Shown: positions 33,416 to 43,099 of the stretch, piece after piece
Layout: the number at the start of each line of letters is the position of its first letter
Numbering within the stretch: the first letter of the stretch is position 1
Source of the DNA: DATFVJ01 sp963820395
Lineage (GTDB): Bacteria; Actinomycetota; Actinomycetes; Streptosporangiales; Streptosporangiaceae
Length of the DNA stretch: 64,000 bases
Reading direction: 5' to 3'
NCBI GenBank assembly: GCA_963820395.1
Contig: CAWGAE010000011.1
Location: forward strand, 62,001-126,000
Position numbers and translations under genes: made by a program
Notes under the pieces: model-generated
Databases searched by the model: none
Told to the model about the DNA's origin: nothing
What the model saw: only the letters and a program-made list of their open reading frames with translations

Positions 33416-35931
33416 GTGGGATTGCCGATCGGCGCGGCTGGCAGTGGGCATGTGCTGACGCACTGCCCGTACTGCTCGCTGCAGTGCGGCGTGAGGATGC
33501 GGTCGGCGGGCCCGCGGCGGCCGTCGATCGAGCCGTCGGATTTTCCTACCAACCGCGGCGGCCTGTGCTCGAAGGGCTGGAGCGCGGCCGAACTGCTTGA
33601 CCACCCCGACCGGCTCACCACGCCGCTGGTCCGCACCGACGCCGCCGACCGCGGTAGCCCGCTGCGCGCCGCGTCGTGGGTCGAAGTGCTCAACCGGATT
33701 GTCGCGGCGATCCGGCGTAGCCAGGAGGCCTACGGCCACGACAGCGTCGGCTGTTTCGGCGGCGGCGGGCTGACCAACGAAAAGGGGTACCAGCTCGGCA
33801 AGTTCGCCCGGGTCGCGCTGCGCACGCCGAACATCGACTACAACGGGCGATTTTGCATGTCCTCGGCGGCAACCGCCGGCTACCGGGCGTTCGGCGTCGA
33901 TCGCGGCCTGCCGTTCCCGCTCGCCGACATCGCCGGGGCGCAGGCCATCCTGCTGGCTGGCAGTAACCCGGCCGACACCATGCCGCCGGCGATGCAGTAC
34001 CTCGACGCTGGCCGCGCCGCTGGCGCCGCGCATATCGTCGTCGACCCGCGCCGCTCGGCCACCGCGCGCGGCAGCGCGCTGCACCTGCAGCCCGCACCCG
34101 GCACCGACCTGGCCATCGCGAACGGCATGTTGCACATCGCGCTCCGCGAGGGATATGTCGACGCGGACTACGTCTCCGCCCGTACCACCGGATTTGCGGC
34201 GGTCCGCGACGCGGCAGGCGCCTACTGGCCCGACCGGGTGGAGCGGATTACCGGGGTGGGGGTGGCGCAACTGCGCGAGGCCGTCCGGCTGCTCGGCACC
34301 GCAAGATCCGCGATGGTCATCACGGCCCGCGGGGCGGAACAACACAGCAGCGGTACGGACACCGCGCAGGCCTACATCAACCTGGCGCTGGCGCTCGGGT
34401 TACCCGGCAAGCCGTTTTCCGGTTACGGGACGGTGACCGGCCAGGGCAACGGGCAGGGCGGCCGCGAGCACGGCCAGAAGTGCGACCAGCTCCCGGGGTA
34501 CCGGCGGATCGACGACCCGGCCGCGCGAGCCCACGTCGCCGCGGTGTGGGGCATCGACCCCGGCGAGCTGCCCGGGCCGGGGAAATCCGCGATGGAGATG
34601 CTCGACCGGCTCGGCACCCCCGGCGGGGTACGGGTGCTGCTCGTCCTGGCCTCGAACATCGTCGTCTCCGCCCCGGATCGGAACCGGGTGCTGGAGCGGC
34701 TGCGGGCCTTGGACTTCCTGGTGGTCTGCGACATCTTCCTGTCCGAGACGGCCGCCGAGGCCGACGTGGTGCTGCCGGCCGCCCAGTGGGCCGAGGAGGA
34801 GGGCACGATGACCAACCTGGAGGGCCGGGTGCTGCGCCGCAAACAGGTGCTGCCGCCGCCCGAGGGGGTGGTCGACGACCTGACCCTCCTCGCGGCGCTG
34901 GCCGGCGGCTGGGACGCGGCGCGTACTTCTCGCCCGACCCGCGGGTGGTCTTCGAGGAGCTGCGCCGGGCCAGCGCGGGCGGGATCGCCGACTACGCCGG
35001 CATCACCTATGAGCGGATCGAGGCGGAGCAGGGCGTCTTCTGGCCGTGTCCGGCCGAGGACCACCCGGGTACGCCGCGGCTGTTCACGGCGGCGTTCGCC
35101 ACGCCGGACGGGCGCGCCCGCTTCATCCGCGTGGACCACCGCGACCCCGCCGAGGTGCCCGACGCCGACTACCCGTACGTGCTCACGACCGGCCGCATCA
35201 TGCAACAGTATCAAAGCGGCAACCAGACCCGGCGGTCTCGCTCGCTTCAGCTCACCGCGGGCGACCCGCGCGTCGAGCTGCATCCGGACCTGGCCCGGCG
35301 GCACGGCATCGTGGCCGGCGACCTGGTCGAGTTACGCACCCGGCGGGGCCGGGCGGTGTTCCGGTCGCACGTGACCGACACGATCCGCCCCGACACGGTG
35401 TTCGCGCCGTTCCACTGGGGCGGCCGGGCGAGCGCCAACGCGCTGACCGACCCCACCCTCGATCGCCACTCGAAGATGCCGGCTTTCAAGGTCTGCGCCG
35501 TCGCGCTCAAACGCGCCGGCGGGCCGGACGACGGCGCCCCAGCTGCTCTCCGGCAGCCAACCCCGCCAGAAGGGACGGTTGAGATGCAATCCCGCCCACG
35601 TTTCCTGCAGGGAGTGTTTGCCTTCGAGGGCAAGGGCATCGAGTCCCCGTTCCCGCTGGCCGCCGCGCTGAGCTATACGGTTCCCGCCGGAACCACCGCC
35701 CAGACGGTGTACTTCCGCGGCGGCAACACCACCGGCGAGCTGATCTGCATCCTGCTGGTACGTGACGGCAAGCCGATGCGGTACTTCCCGATCGGCGCGA
35801 AAAACGACGTGCACGTGCCGCTGCGAGTGGTGGAGGACCTCGTCAGCGGCACCGTCATCGAGCTGTTCCTCGCCGCGCCGGAGGGGGTCGCCGGCGCCGT
35901 CGTGGTCGACCTGGGCCTGGTGGAGGTGTGA
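33416..35931 (+). pseudogene. nasC: assimilatory nitrate reductase with one-base frameshift
   Basis: A molybdopterin oxidoreductase that reduces nitrate to nitrite in the cytoplasm. The N-terminal [4Fe-4S] site is C-x2-C-x3-C (CPYCSLQC) plus a distant Cys (GGLCSKGW), followed by the Mo-bis-MGD core (LAGSNPADTMPPAMQYL, GTVTGQGNGQGGREHGQKCD) and a C-terminal MGD-binding domain (YVLTTGRIMQQYQSGNQTRR). The frame shifts at about 34906: inserting one base before GGCTGGGACGCGG restores LAGRLGRGAYFSPDPRVVFE. No other lesion is seen, so this could be a sequencing error. The last 116 residues form an extra domain with its own possible start at 35584. The stop overlaps nirB (GTGA). The start is GTG 33416 or a later GTG. 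Confidence 0.88.
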
Positions 35932-38402
35932 GCCCCGTGGCCGAACGGCTGGTGGTCATCGGCAACGGTATGGCCGGCGCCCGTACCGTCGAGGAGATCC
36001 TGGAGCGCGGCGGCCCGGACCGCTTCGCCATCACGATGTTTGGCGAGGAGCCGTACGGCAACTACAACCGGATCCTGCTGTCCAATGTGCTTGCCGGCGC
36101 CGAAGACGAGGCCGGCATCTTCCTCAACAGCCTGTCCTGGTATGCCGGCAACGGCATCGGGCTGCGCGCCAGCGTACGCGTCGACCGGATCGACTGCTTC
36201 GCCAAGGTGGTACACGCCGACGACGGTTCGGTCACCCCGTACGACAAGCTGGTCATAGCCACCGGCAGCCGGCCGTTCGTGCCGCCCATCGACGGCATGT
36301 ACAACGCCAGGCGCGGCTTCCACCAGGGCGTGTTCACGTTCCGGACGATCGATGACACCCGCCGCATGGTCCGGTACGCGCGCGACCACGAGCGTGCCGT
36401 GGTCATCGGCGGCGGCCTGCTCGGCCTGGAGGCCGCCCGCGGGTTGCAGCGCCACGGCATCCACGTCACGCTCGTGCACGCCGCGAGCCATCTGATGAAC
36501 GCCCAGCTCGACGCGCAGGGCGGCGCCGTCCTCAAACGCAGCGTGGAAAGACTCGGCATCGCGGTCGAGCTGGACGCGAGGACCAAAGCCGTCCTCGGCA
36601 AGGACGAGGTCACCGGCGTGCGGTTCGCCGGCGGCCGGACCATCCCGTGCGACATGGTGGTGGTCGCCGCGGGCGTCCGGCCCCGCACCGAACTGGCCCA
36701 GGTGAGCGGGCTGCCGGTGGAACGGGCGATCGTCGTGGACGACCAGCTGCGGGTACTCGGCGAGCCCGACATCTACGCCGTCGGGGAGTGCGTGCAGCAC
36801 CGCGGGCAGACCTACGGCCTGGTTGCCCCGCTGTGGGAGCAGGCGAAGGTGCTCGCCGACCACGTGACCGGCAAGAACCCGAAGGCGGCTTACCACGGCT
36901 CGCGGACGGCGACCAAGCTCAAGGTCGCCGGGGTCGACGTCGCGGCGATGGGCATCACCGCGCCGGAGCGCGAGGACGACGAGTTCGTCGTGTTCGCCGA
37001 GCCGGGCCGCGGCGTCTATAAGAGCGTCATCATCCGCGACGACCGGCTCATCGGCGCGAGCCTGCTCGGCGACGTCGGCAAGGTCGGCTTCCTCATGCAG
37101 GCATTCGACCGGGGGCTGCCGCTGCCGGAGGAACGGGTCCGGCTGCTCTTCGACCTGGGCGGCCCGCCCGCGGAGGTGTCCGCCGCTGAGCTGGACGACA
37201 CGGCACAGGTGTGCAACTGCAACGGGGTGGATAAGGCCACGGTCGTTTCGGCCGTGCGCAGCGGCACCAAAACGGTCACCGGCGTGATGGACACCACGCG
37301 CGCAGGTAGGGGCTGCGGCTCCTGCAAGCCGCTCGTCGCGCAGATCGTCGACTGGGCCGCCGGTGGCCAGGCCGAACAGGACCCGGCTGCGAACTGGTAC
37401 GTGCCGGGCGTGCCCATGGACAAGCCGGAGCTGATGGCCGCGATCCGCGCGCGGCAGCTCAAGAGCGTGTCCGCCGTCTTCGACGCGCTCGCCGGCGGCC
37501 GGCAGGACGCCAAGAGCAAGATGGGCCTGGCCTCGCTGCTGCGGATGATGTGGGGCCGCGAGTACGCCGACGAGCGCGACGCGCGGTTCATCAACGACCG
37601 GGTCCACGCGAACATCCAGAAGGACGGGACGTTTTCCGTCGTGCCGCAGATGAAGGGCGGCTGCACGACACCGGCGCAGCTGCGCCGCATCGCCGACGTG
37701 GCGGATAAGTACGCGGTGCCGCTGGTCAAGCTCACCGGCGGCCAGCGCATCGACCTGCTCGGCATCCGCAAGGAGGACCTGCCGAAGGTCTGGGCCGACC
37801 TGGGCATGCCCTCCGGGTACGCGTACGGCAAGAGCTTCCGGACGGTGAAGACCTGTGTCGGCAGTGACTTCTGCCGCTTCGGCCTCGGGGACTCCACCGC
37901 CCTGGGCATCGCCATCGAAACCCGGTTTCAGGGCCTGGAGAGCCCGGGCAAGATGAAGCTCGCGGTCACCGGCTGCCCGCGCAACTGCGCCGAGGCGTAC
38001 GTGAAGGACCTCGGCGTCGTGGCGGTCGAGGGCGGCCGGTGGGAGATCTACATCGGCGGCGCGGCCGGCGCCCACGTGCGCAAGGGCGATCTTCTGGCCA
38101 CTGTGGACACCCCCGGCGAGATCATCACACTCACCGGCCGCTTCCTGCAGTACTACCGGGAGAACGCCAACTGGCTGGAACGAACGTACGCATTCGTACC
38201 CCGGATCGGGATCGAGCGGATCCGCGCGATCATCGTTGGCGACAGCGACGGCATCGCGGCGGCGCTGGACGCCCGAATGCAGGAGTCGGTGGACGAATAC
38301 CGCGACCCGTGGTTGGAGGGCGGGGAACCGGCCACCCCCGGCCAGTTCCGCAGCGCGCTGCCGCTGCTCCCGCTGCCGCTCGTCCCGGTGCGTGCGCCAT
38401 GA
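35928..38402 (+). CDS. nirB: NADH-dependent assimilatory nitrite reductase, large subunit
   Basis: An 824-residue flavo-iron-sulphur sirohaem enzyme that reduces nitrite to ammonium. In order: FAD-binding GNGMAG (residues 13-18), NAD-binding GGGLLGLEAARGL (about 160-172), BFD-like [2Fe-2S] domain (CNC at 429-431 and CGSC near 463), ferredoxin-like half domain, then the sirohaem/[4Fe-4S] cysteines in TCVGSDFC and GCPRNC (about 643-687). All are complete. The GTG start overlaps the nasC stop and its own stop overlaps the nirD start (ATGA), so nasC, nirB and nirD are translationally coupled. Confidence 0.96.
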   Translation: MSPVAERLVVIGNGMAGARTVEEILERGGPDRFAITMFGEEPYGNYNRILLSNVLAGAEDEAGIFLNSLSWYAGNGIGLRASVRVDRIDCFAKVVHADDGSVTPYDKLVIATGSRPFVPPIDGMYNARRGFHQGVFTFRTIDDTRRMVRYARDHERAVVIGGGLLGLEAARGLQRHGIHVTLVHAASHLMNAQLDAQGGAVLKRSVERLGIAVELDARTKAVLGKDEVTGVRFAGGRTIPCDMVVVAAGVRPRTELAQVSGLPVERAIVVDDQLRVLGEPDIYAVGECVQHRGQTYGLVAPLWEQAKVLADHVTGKNPKAAYHGSRTATKLKVAGVDVAAMGITAPEREDDEFVVFAEPGRGVYKSVIIRDDRLIGASLLGDVGKVGFLMQAFDRGLPLPEERVRLLFDLGGPPAEVSAAELDDTAQVCNCNGVDKATVVSAVRSGTKTVTGVMDTTRAGRGCGSCKPLVAQIVDWAAGGQAEQDPAANWYVPGVPMDKPELMAAIRARQLKSVSAVFDALAGGRQDAKSKMGLASLLRMMWGREYADERDARFINDRVHANIQKDGTFSVVPQMKGGCTTPAQLRRIADVADKYAVPLVKLTGGQRIDLLGIRKEDLPKVWADLGMPSGYAYGKSFRTVKTCVGSDFCRFGLGDSTALGIAIETRFQGLESPGKMKLAVTGCPRNCAEAYVKDLGVVAVEGGRWEIYIGGAAGAHVRKGDLLATVDTPGEIITLTGRFLQYYRENANWLERTYAFVPRIGIERIRAIIVGDSDGIAAALDARMQESVDEYRDPWLEGGEPATPGQFRSALPLLPLPLVPVRAP

Positions 38403-38737
38403 CCGCAGAAATGATCGAGTACCGGCTGGGCCCGGCCGATGAGCTGCCCTTCGGGGAGGGCCGGGCGTACGCGGCAGGCGGCTACATGGTGGCCGTCTTC
38501 CGGCTGCGCCGCGGCGCGCTGTACGCGGTGTCCGCGGTATGCCCGCACGCGGGCGGGCCAATCGCGGACGGCCTGGCCGACGCCGAGGTCGTGGTGTGCC
38601 CCCTGCACCAGCACGTCTACGAGCTGGCGACCGGCTGCTCGCGGACCGGCCAGGCCCCGTTGCGGGTCTACCCGGTCCGGATCGACAACGGGGACCTGGT
38701 GGTCGGCGTTCCCGCCGGCGCGCCCGCCCCGACCTGA
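38399..38737 (+). CDS. nirD: nitrite reductase small subunit (Rieske-like)
   Basis: A 112-residue Rieske-fold partner of NirB, starting at the ATG that overlaps the nirB stop. Unlike some enteric NirD proteins that lack cluster ligands, this one keeps both pairs: C48-x-H in VCPHAGGP and C67-x2-H in VCPLHQH. It could therefore hold a [2Fe-2S] cluster. It lies 26 bases before the transporter gene. Confidence 0.93.
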   Translation: MTAEMIEYRLGPADELPFGEGRAYAAGGYMVAVFRLRRGALYAVSAVCPHAGGPIADGLADAEVVVCPLHQHVYELATGCSRTGQAPLRVYPVRIDNGDLVVGVPAGAPAPT

Positions 38738-38763
38738 CCGCCCACCCGCCAAGAGGAGCCGCC

Positions 38764-40170
38764 ATGACCACCACGACCGGCACGGGCGAAGGGCTGCGAC
38801 CGGCCCTCGAATACAGCCGACACGGCCGCACCGGCCATTGGATCGACGACTGGCGCCCGGAGGAGCCCGGGTTCTGGGCCGCCATCGGATCGGCGGTGGC
38901 GCGCCGCAACCTGGTCTTCTCCATCTTCTCAGAGCACATCGGCTTCTCGGTGTGGACGATGTGGTCGGTGCTCGTGCTCTTCCTCGGCCCGAAGTACGGC
39001 ATCGACCCGGCCGGGAAGTTCCTGCTCACCGCCGTACCGGCGCTCGCCGGCTCGGTGCTGCGGCTGCCCTACACGTTCGCCGTCGCGAAGTTCGGCGGGC
39101 GCAACTGGACGGCCTTCAGCGCGGCACTGTTGATCGTGCCGTGCATCCTCGCGGCGATCGTGCTCGAACCCGGCGTCTCGTACAGCACATTGCTCATCGC
39201 CGGCGCGATCGCCGGCGTCGGCGGCGGCAACTTCGCCTCCTCGATGGCGAACATCAACGCGTACTACCCCGAGCGGTACAAGGGGCGGGCCCTGGGCATC
39301 AACGCGGGCGCCGGAAACATCGGCGTGGCCACCGTCCAACTGGTCGCGCTGCTCGTGCTCGCCACAGCCGGGGCGAGCCACCCGCGGCTGGTACCCGGGA
39401 TCTACATGCCGCTCATCGTGCTCGCCGCGCTGGGTTCCTGGCTGTACATGGACAACCTGTCGTCGGCGCGCAACGACAAGCGGGCCCTGCGCGACGTCCG
39501 CAAGGACCCGCACACCTGGGTGATATCCGCGCTCTACATCGGCACCTTCGGCTCGTTCATCGGCTTCGGCTTCGCGTTCGGCCAGGTGCTGCAGAACCAG
39601 TTCGGTGCGCACTTCCTGACTGCCGGCCAGGTGGACCCGGTCAAGATCGCCTACCTGACGTTCCTCGGGCCGCTGCTCGGCTCGCTGAGCCGACCCGCCG
39701 GCGGCTGGCTGGCCGACCGGATCGGTGGCGCGCGGACCACGTTCTGGAACTTTGCCGTGATGGCGCTGGCCGCGGCGATCGTGCTGGCCGCGTCGCGGCT
39801 GAAATCACTAGAGCTGTTCTACGTCGGTTTCATCGCGCTGTTCGTGTTGTCGGGCATCGGCAACGGCTCGACCTACAAGATGATCCCGGCGATCTTCCGG
39901 GCGAAGTCGCGGCTGGAAGCCGAAGCGGGCGCGGACGCCGCAACCGCAGACCGTGACGCGCGGCGGCTGTCAGGCGCGCTCATCGGCATCGCCGGTGCCA
40001 TCGGCGCCTTCGGCGGCGTACTGGTGAACCTCGCATTCCGGCAATCGTTTCTAAACGACAAGACCGGCAACACGGCATACATCGCGTTCATCGCCTACTA
40101 CGCCATCTGCTTCGCCGTCACCTGGTGGGTCTACCTCCGCCCCTCCGGAAAACGGCTGTCAGGCGTATAG
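38764..40170 (+). CDS. narK: nitrate/nitrite transporter (MFS, NarK/NasA type)
   Basis: A 468-residue major-facilitator protein with 12 spans. GAGGAG lies eight bases before the ATG. The nitrate signature regions rich in Gly/Asn/Ala are present: GVGGGNFASSMANINAYYPE in span 5 with NAGAGNIGVATVQLVAL, and LSGIGNGSTYKMIPAIFRA in the second half, with the MFS loop motif PAGGWLADRIGGARTTF. It brings nitrate in and may export nitrite, completing the assimilation set. The N-terminal tail (YSRHGRTGHWIDDWRPEEPG) is typical of the actinobacterial group. Confidence 0.93.
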   Translation: MTTTTGTGEGLRPALEYSRHGRTGHWIDDWRPEEPGFWAAIGSAVARRNLVFSIFSEHIGFSVWTMWSVLVLFLGPKYGIDPAGKFLLTAVPALAGSVLRLPYTFAVAKFGGRNWTAFSAALLIVPCILAAIVLEPGVSYSTLLIAGAIAGVGGGNFASSMANINAYYPERYKGRALGINAGAGNIGVATVQLVALLVLATAGASHPRLVPGIYMPLIVLAALGSWLYMDNLSSARNDKRALRDVRKDPHTWVISALYIGTFGSFIGFGFAFGQVLQNQFGAHFLTAGQVDPVKIAYLTFLGPLLGSLSRPAGGWLADRIGGARTTFWNFAVMALAAAIVLAASRLKSLELFYVGFIALFVLSGIGNGSTYKMIPAIFRAKSRLEAEAGADAATADRDARRLSGALIGIAGAIGAFGGVLVNLAFRQSFLNDKTGNTAYIAFIAYYAICFAVTWWVYLRPSGKRLSGV

Positions 40171-40238
40171 CTGGAGTTATCCGGCCCAGGACATCGACAG
40201 ACCCCAAACATACGGCACAGCAGGCCAGGCCAGCTGGC

Positions 40239-41277
40239 CTAGATGATCGATTCCAAGGTCAGTGATCATAAGCGAGTAGGGAGCGCTTGACGGAGTGGCC
40301 GGCGCGGTCGTTGTGCCAAATGACGGCTGTCAGGGCCAGGATGCGCTGCATGACGCGGACCAGGACTCCGGCCGGGGTGTACCCGCCGTGCTGTTCGAGG
40401 TTGAGCTGCCCTTTGAATGTCTCGTTGATCGATTCGATGATCTGGCGCAGTGGCTTGAAGAACTGGGCACCGGGCCGTTCTGGCTCGCCTTTGCGGGCCG
40501 GCCGCAATAGTCGCAGGCCTGCCTGGCTCAGGGTGGCTTCGAAACTCAGCGCCGAAGTAGTTCTTGTCCCCGATGATGAGCTGACCGGGCCGGTCGGTGG
40601 CCGGGGCCTGGCCGGCGAGGATGTCGAGCAGCACTTGGCGTTCGTCGGCCTTGGCGCCGGTGAGTGCGAAGCCGACGGGGAGCCCGTGCAGGGTGCACAG
40701 CAGGTGCAGCCGCAGCCCCCAGAAATAGCGGGAGTGCGATGCGCAGTACCCGTACTCCGCCCACCCGGCCAGGTCGGAGCGGCGCGCGGTCTCCCGGGAC
40801 CGCCCGCATTCCACCGGAGTGGAGTCGACCACCCACACGTCATCGGTCCACAAGGTGGTGTCTCGGGCCAGCGCGCCGATCAGCCAGTTCAGCGTGGCCG
40901 CCAGCCGGCGCAGCCGCTTGTTATATCCCGGCTGCTGCGGAAGGTAGGGGAACAAGTGCCGCAGGTGGGCTGCCGCGAACCGCAGCCACCTGGCCTCGGA
41001 GGTGAAACCCAGCAGCGCTTGCATCACTGCCAGGGTCACCACCTCGGCGTCCGAGATCCGCGGAGCGATCCCGATTCGCGGGCGCCACGGCACCTGTCCC
41101 GGCTCGATCTTCAGCAGATCATCGGTCCTGACGTAGAGTGCGGTCGCGAGGGTGTCCAGGTCGGCGTCCACGAGGGCCTCCGGTTCGACGTTGGATCAGC
41201 AACGTCGATCTTGGGCGCCCTCCACCCCATTTCCGGCGCTACACGCCGAATCACACCCCTTGGAATAGATCATCTAG
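40239..41277 (-). mobile_element. IS982-family insertion sequence
   Basis: A 1039-bp element with inverted ends CTAGATGATC[G/T]ATTCCAAGG at both sides (40239-40257 and 41259-41277). The flanks share no obvious 7-9 bp duplication, so flanking DNA may have been rearranged after insertion. It lies 68 bp after narK and separates the nitrate cluster from a fragment-rich region. Confidence 0.75.
40259..41171 (-). pseudogene. IS982-family transposase, frameshifted
   Basis: The minus-strand ATG at 41171 starts MDADLDTLATALYVRTDDLL. The N-terminal block ISDAEVVTLAVMQALLGF and catalytic D in VWVVDSTPVECGRSRETARR are followed by YCASHSRYFWGLRLHLL and the second D in LIIGDKNYFGAEF. At about 40545 the frame shifts; the family C-terminus (RQIIESINETFKGQLNLEQH, with the catalytic Glu) continues in the next frame to 40259. 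The transposase is probably inactive. Confidence 0.82.
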
Positions 41278-41899
41278 ACATCAATGCGATCTTGAAACAA
41301 CCAGACCCCACCCCGAGCTCCCCATTGGGCCTCCCCGCCGTTGTCGCGGTCGGTGCAGGTGGTGACCAGGGGAGTGAAGCCGCAGTGCTTGGTCCGGGCC
41401 TGGACCTCACGATGAACGAGCCCGGGTCCATCCCTGATTCCTGGGCGTCGGAGAGTTCGCGGTCGCGGATCACGACGACGATCTCGGCTCCGTTGTGGCG
41501 AGTGATGTGAGGCCGGTAGCGCAGCTCGTCCCAGCGCAAGGTGCCGGGCCCGCTGCGATGGCCTCGCTGATCAGCTGCTCCTGACCGCACAGGTCAGGCC
41601 GGCGACGTCTCCGGCTAGGGTCTCCATGGGCTCGCCTCTCTGGGCAGATCATTTGTGGCGGATGTATTCGTAGATGTTCAGGTAGTCCTGGCCGGGCCGG
41701 GCCCACGAGTATCGCAGACGCCGGAGCCTTGACGTTCTGTCTTGGCCACCGGCGACACAGAGGTGCTTCACGAGGAACTCGAGAGCTTTGGGGTCTCGGT
41801 ACTCAGCGCTCAGGTGGCCTGCTGAGGGTTTACGTGCCTTCGCCGGGGTGCTGGCCGATGTCGATCTGTCTGAGGCGCTCTTGGGTGCGGGCAAGCTCT
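41278..41899. other. degenerate region, no intact gene
   Basis: Minus-strand pieces such as DELRYRPHITRHNGAEIVVV near 41475-41540 and FLVKHLCVAGGQDRTSRLRR near 41690-41790 look protein-like, but they are short, in different frames and of no family I can name. They probably belong to decayed element genes. Confidence 0.35.
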
Positions 41900-42230
41900 G
41901 CTTCTACCACCTGCGCCCGGCCGAGGGGCCTCGGCTAGGTGGCGCTCTGCTGCTTTTCTTGCAGCGTCAGCACCCTGGCAGCATGCTCGGCTGCCTCGAC
42001 CCGTTGCTCTTGGGCAGCCGCGGTCTGGTTGGCTGCAGCAAGGAGCTGTTCGGCCCCCTCGGCTCGCAGCGCCGCCATCTGTGCCTCATGGCGGGATCGA
42101 TCGGCAGATGCGAGCGCGGAGTTGCGCTCTTCGAGCGCGCCGCCCGCCCTGGCTTCGGCCTCGGCGGCCGCACCTCAGCCTGTCGGGCCGACTCGAGCGC
42201 CTGTGCGGTCAGAGCACCGAACTCCCCCAG
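41900..42230 (-). pseudogene. coiled-coil protein remnant (KfrA-like composition)
   Basis: One minus-strand frame reads EERNSALASADRSRHEAQMA, then ALRAEGAEQLLAAANQTAAA and EQRVEAAEHAARVLTLQEKQ, an Ala/Glu/Gln-rich heptad pattern like the long coiled coil of KfrA-type plasmid proteins. It lacks the DNA-binding N-terminus and has a stop after QQSAT. The family link is by composition only. Confidence 0.4.
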
Positions 42231-42236
42231 ATCTTC

Positions 42237-42494
42237 GGCCGACGCACCGCGCTACTGGCGGGCCTTTCCGCCAGCCTAGGCCTGTTCCTCATCGGGGCCG
42301 GCGCGGTCATAGCCACCGGCGGCGGACCGTACACCCCGGGCCAGATCAGCGAAGCTGGTGCCACGAACGTGACCACCTACGTGGTCAGCGCCGGGCTGGG
42401 CAACGGGGTGATACTCATGCTGCTGATCCCGCTGACTACCGCCATGATCGGGTGGGCCGGTGCGGCGTTGACGGCGTACCTTCGCCGTGCCTGA
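42237..42494 (+). pseudogene. two-span membrane protein fragment
   Basis: The frame (ALLAGLSASLGLFLIGAGAV, then NGVILMLLIPLTTAMIGWAG) encodes two hydrophobic helices and a basic tail, ending at 42492-42494. No credible start lies upstream, where the sequence is the antisense of the coiled-coil remnant. It may be a 3' fragment of a membrane protein gene. Confidence 0.4.
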
Positions 42495-42834
42495 CCGGCA
42501 TCCCCGCCGTGTCGCATCCGAAAACGCCGTAGCCGCAGCATGATCGTCTGGCCGGGAGTGTCACTGATCATCCGACTCTGATCTGCCACGGATCAAGTGG
42601 ATCCTGGCCGCTACGTACCGGCGAAAACTCGCCTGTACGGCGATCGCCCGGCGGCGGCCTTCGAGTAGCTGGCTGGCGACATCGGCCCTGCTGCAGTTCA
42701 CGTCCGGCTCTAGTAGCGGCCAGGCCCGCGGCGTGGGGTTCCGTTTGACGCGCCGGCAGCCAACGTATCGACGCCGCGAAGGCGCGGGAAGCCGGCGGTC
42801 GGGTAGCCGGGCCGGGACCCCGGCCGCCGAGATC
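42495..42834. other. no gene seen
   Basis: Between two remnants. Frames on the minus strand continue from the STAS-like scrap but lose family-like content. Confidence 0.35.
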
Positions 42835-42960
42835 CGTCCCGGCATCGCAGAAACCCGGCGCGGCGAGGTCCACGATCACCGACCCGCGATCGATGACGTG
42901 CCTGACTGCTAGATCGGCGGCGATATCCAGCTCGTCGCACTGGTACGGCGCCCATCACTG
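42835..42960 (-). pseudogene. STAS-domain (anti-anti-sigma-like) scrap
   Basis: The minus-strand translation YQCDELDIAADLAVRHVIDR, then GSVIVDLAAPGFCDAGTDLG resembles the core beta-strand and loop of STAS domains (V-D-L-x3-x-F-C-D-A) but lacks the expected serine after the loop. The remainder is missing. Confidence 0.4.
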
Positions 42961-43099
42961 GCGCCCATCACTACTGCTCACTACTGCTTCACAAGCTCGC
43001 GTATCGGTCCTGAGCCATCCCTTGCTTGCGAACTTCTCACCGAGGCGACGATGCAGGCCGTCGGCACCCCTCACGACCGGGCCGGTCTGGACGGTGTGA

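Noticed and set aside
34900..34915. Programmed frameshift in nasC
   Set aside because: There is no slippery heptamer or downstream structure at the site, and the family is not known to use frameshifting.
34480..35931. A separate gene starting inside nasC
   Set aside because: Its first 140 residues are out of frame with the nitrate reductase and meaningless. Only the part after 34907 is family-like, so it is the second half of a frameshifted gene.
35673..39029. A 1118-codon open frame on the minus strand
   Set aside because: It is the antisense of nirB, nirD and the start of narK, has no family-like content, and arises from GC bias at third positions.
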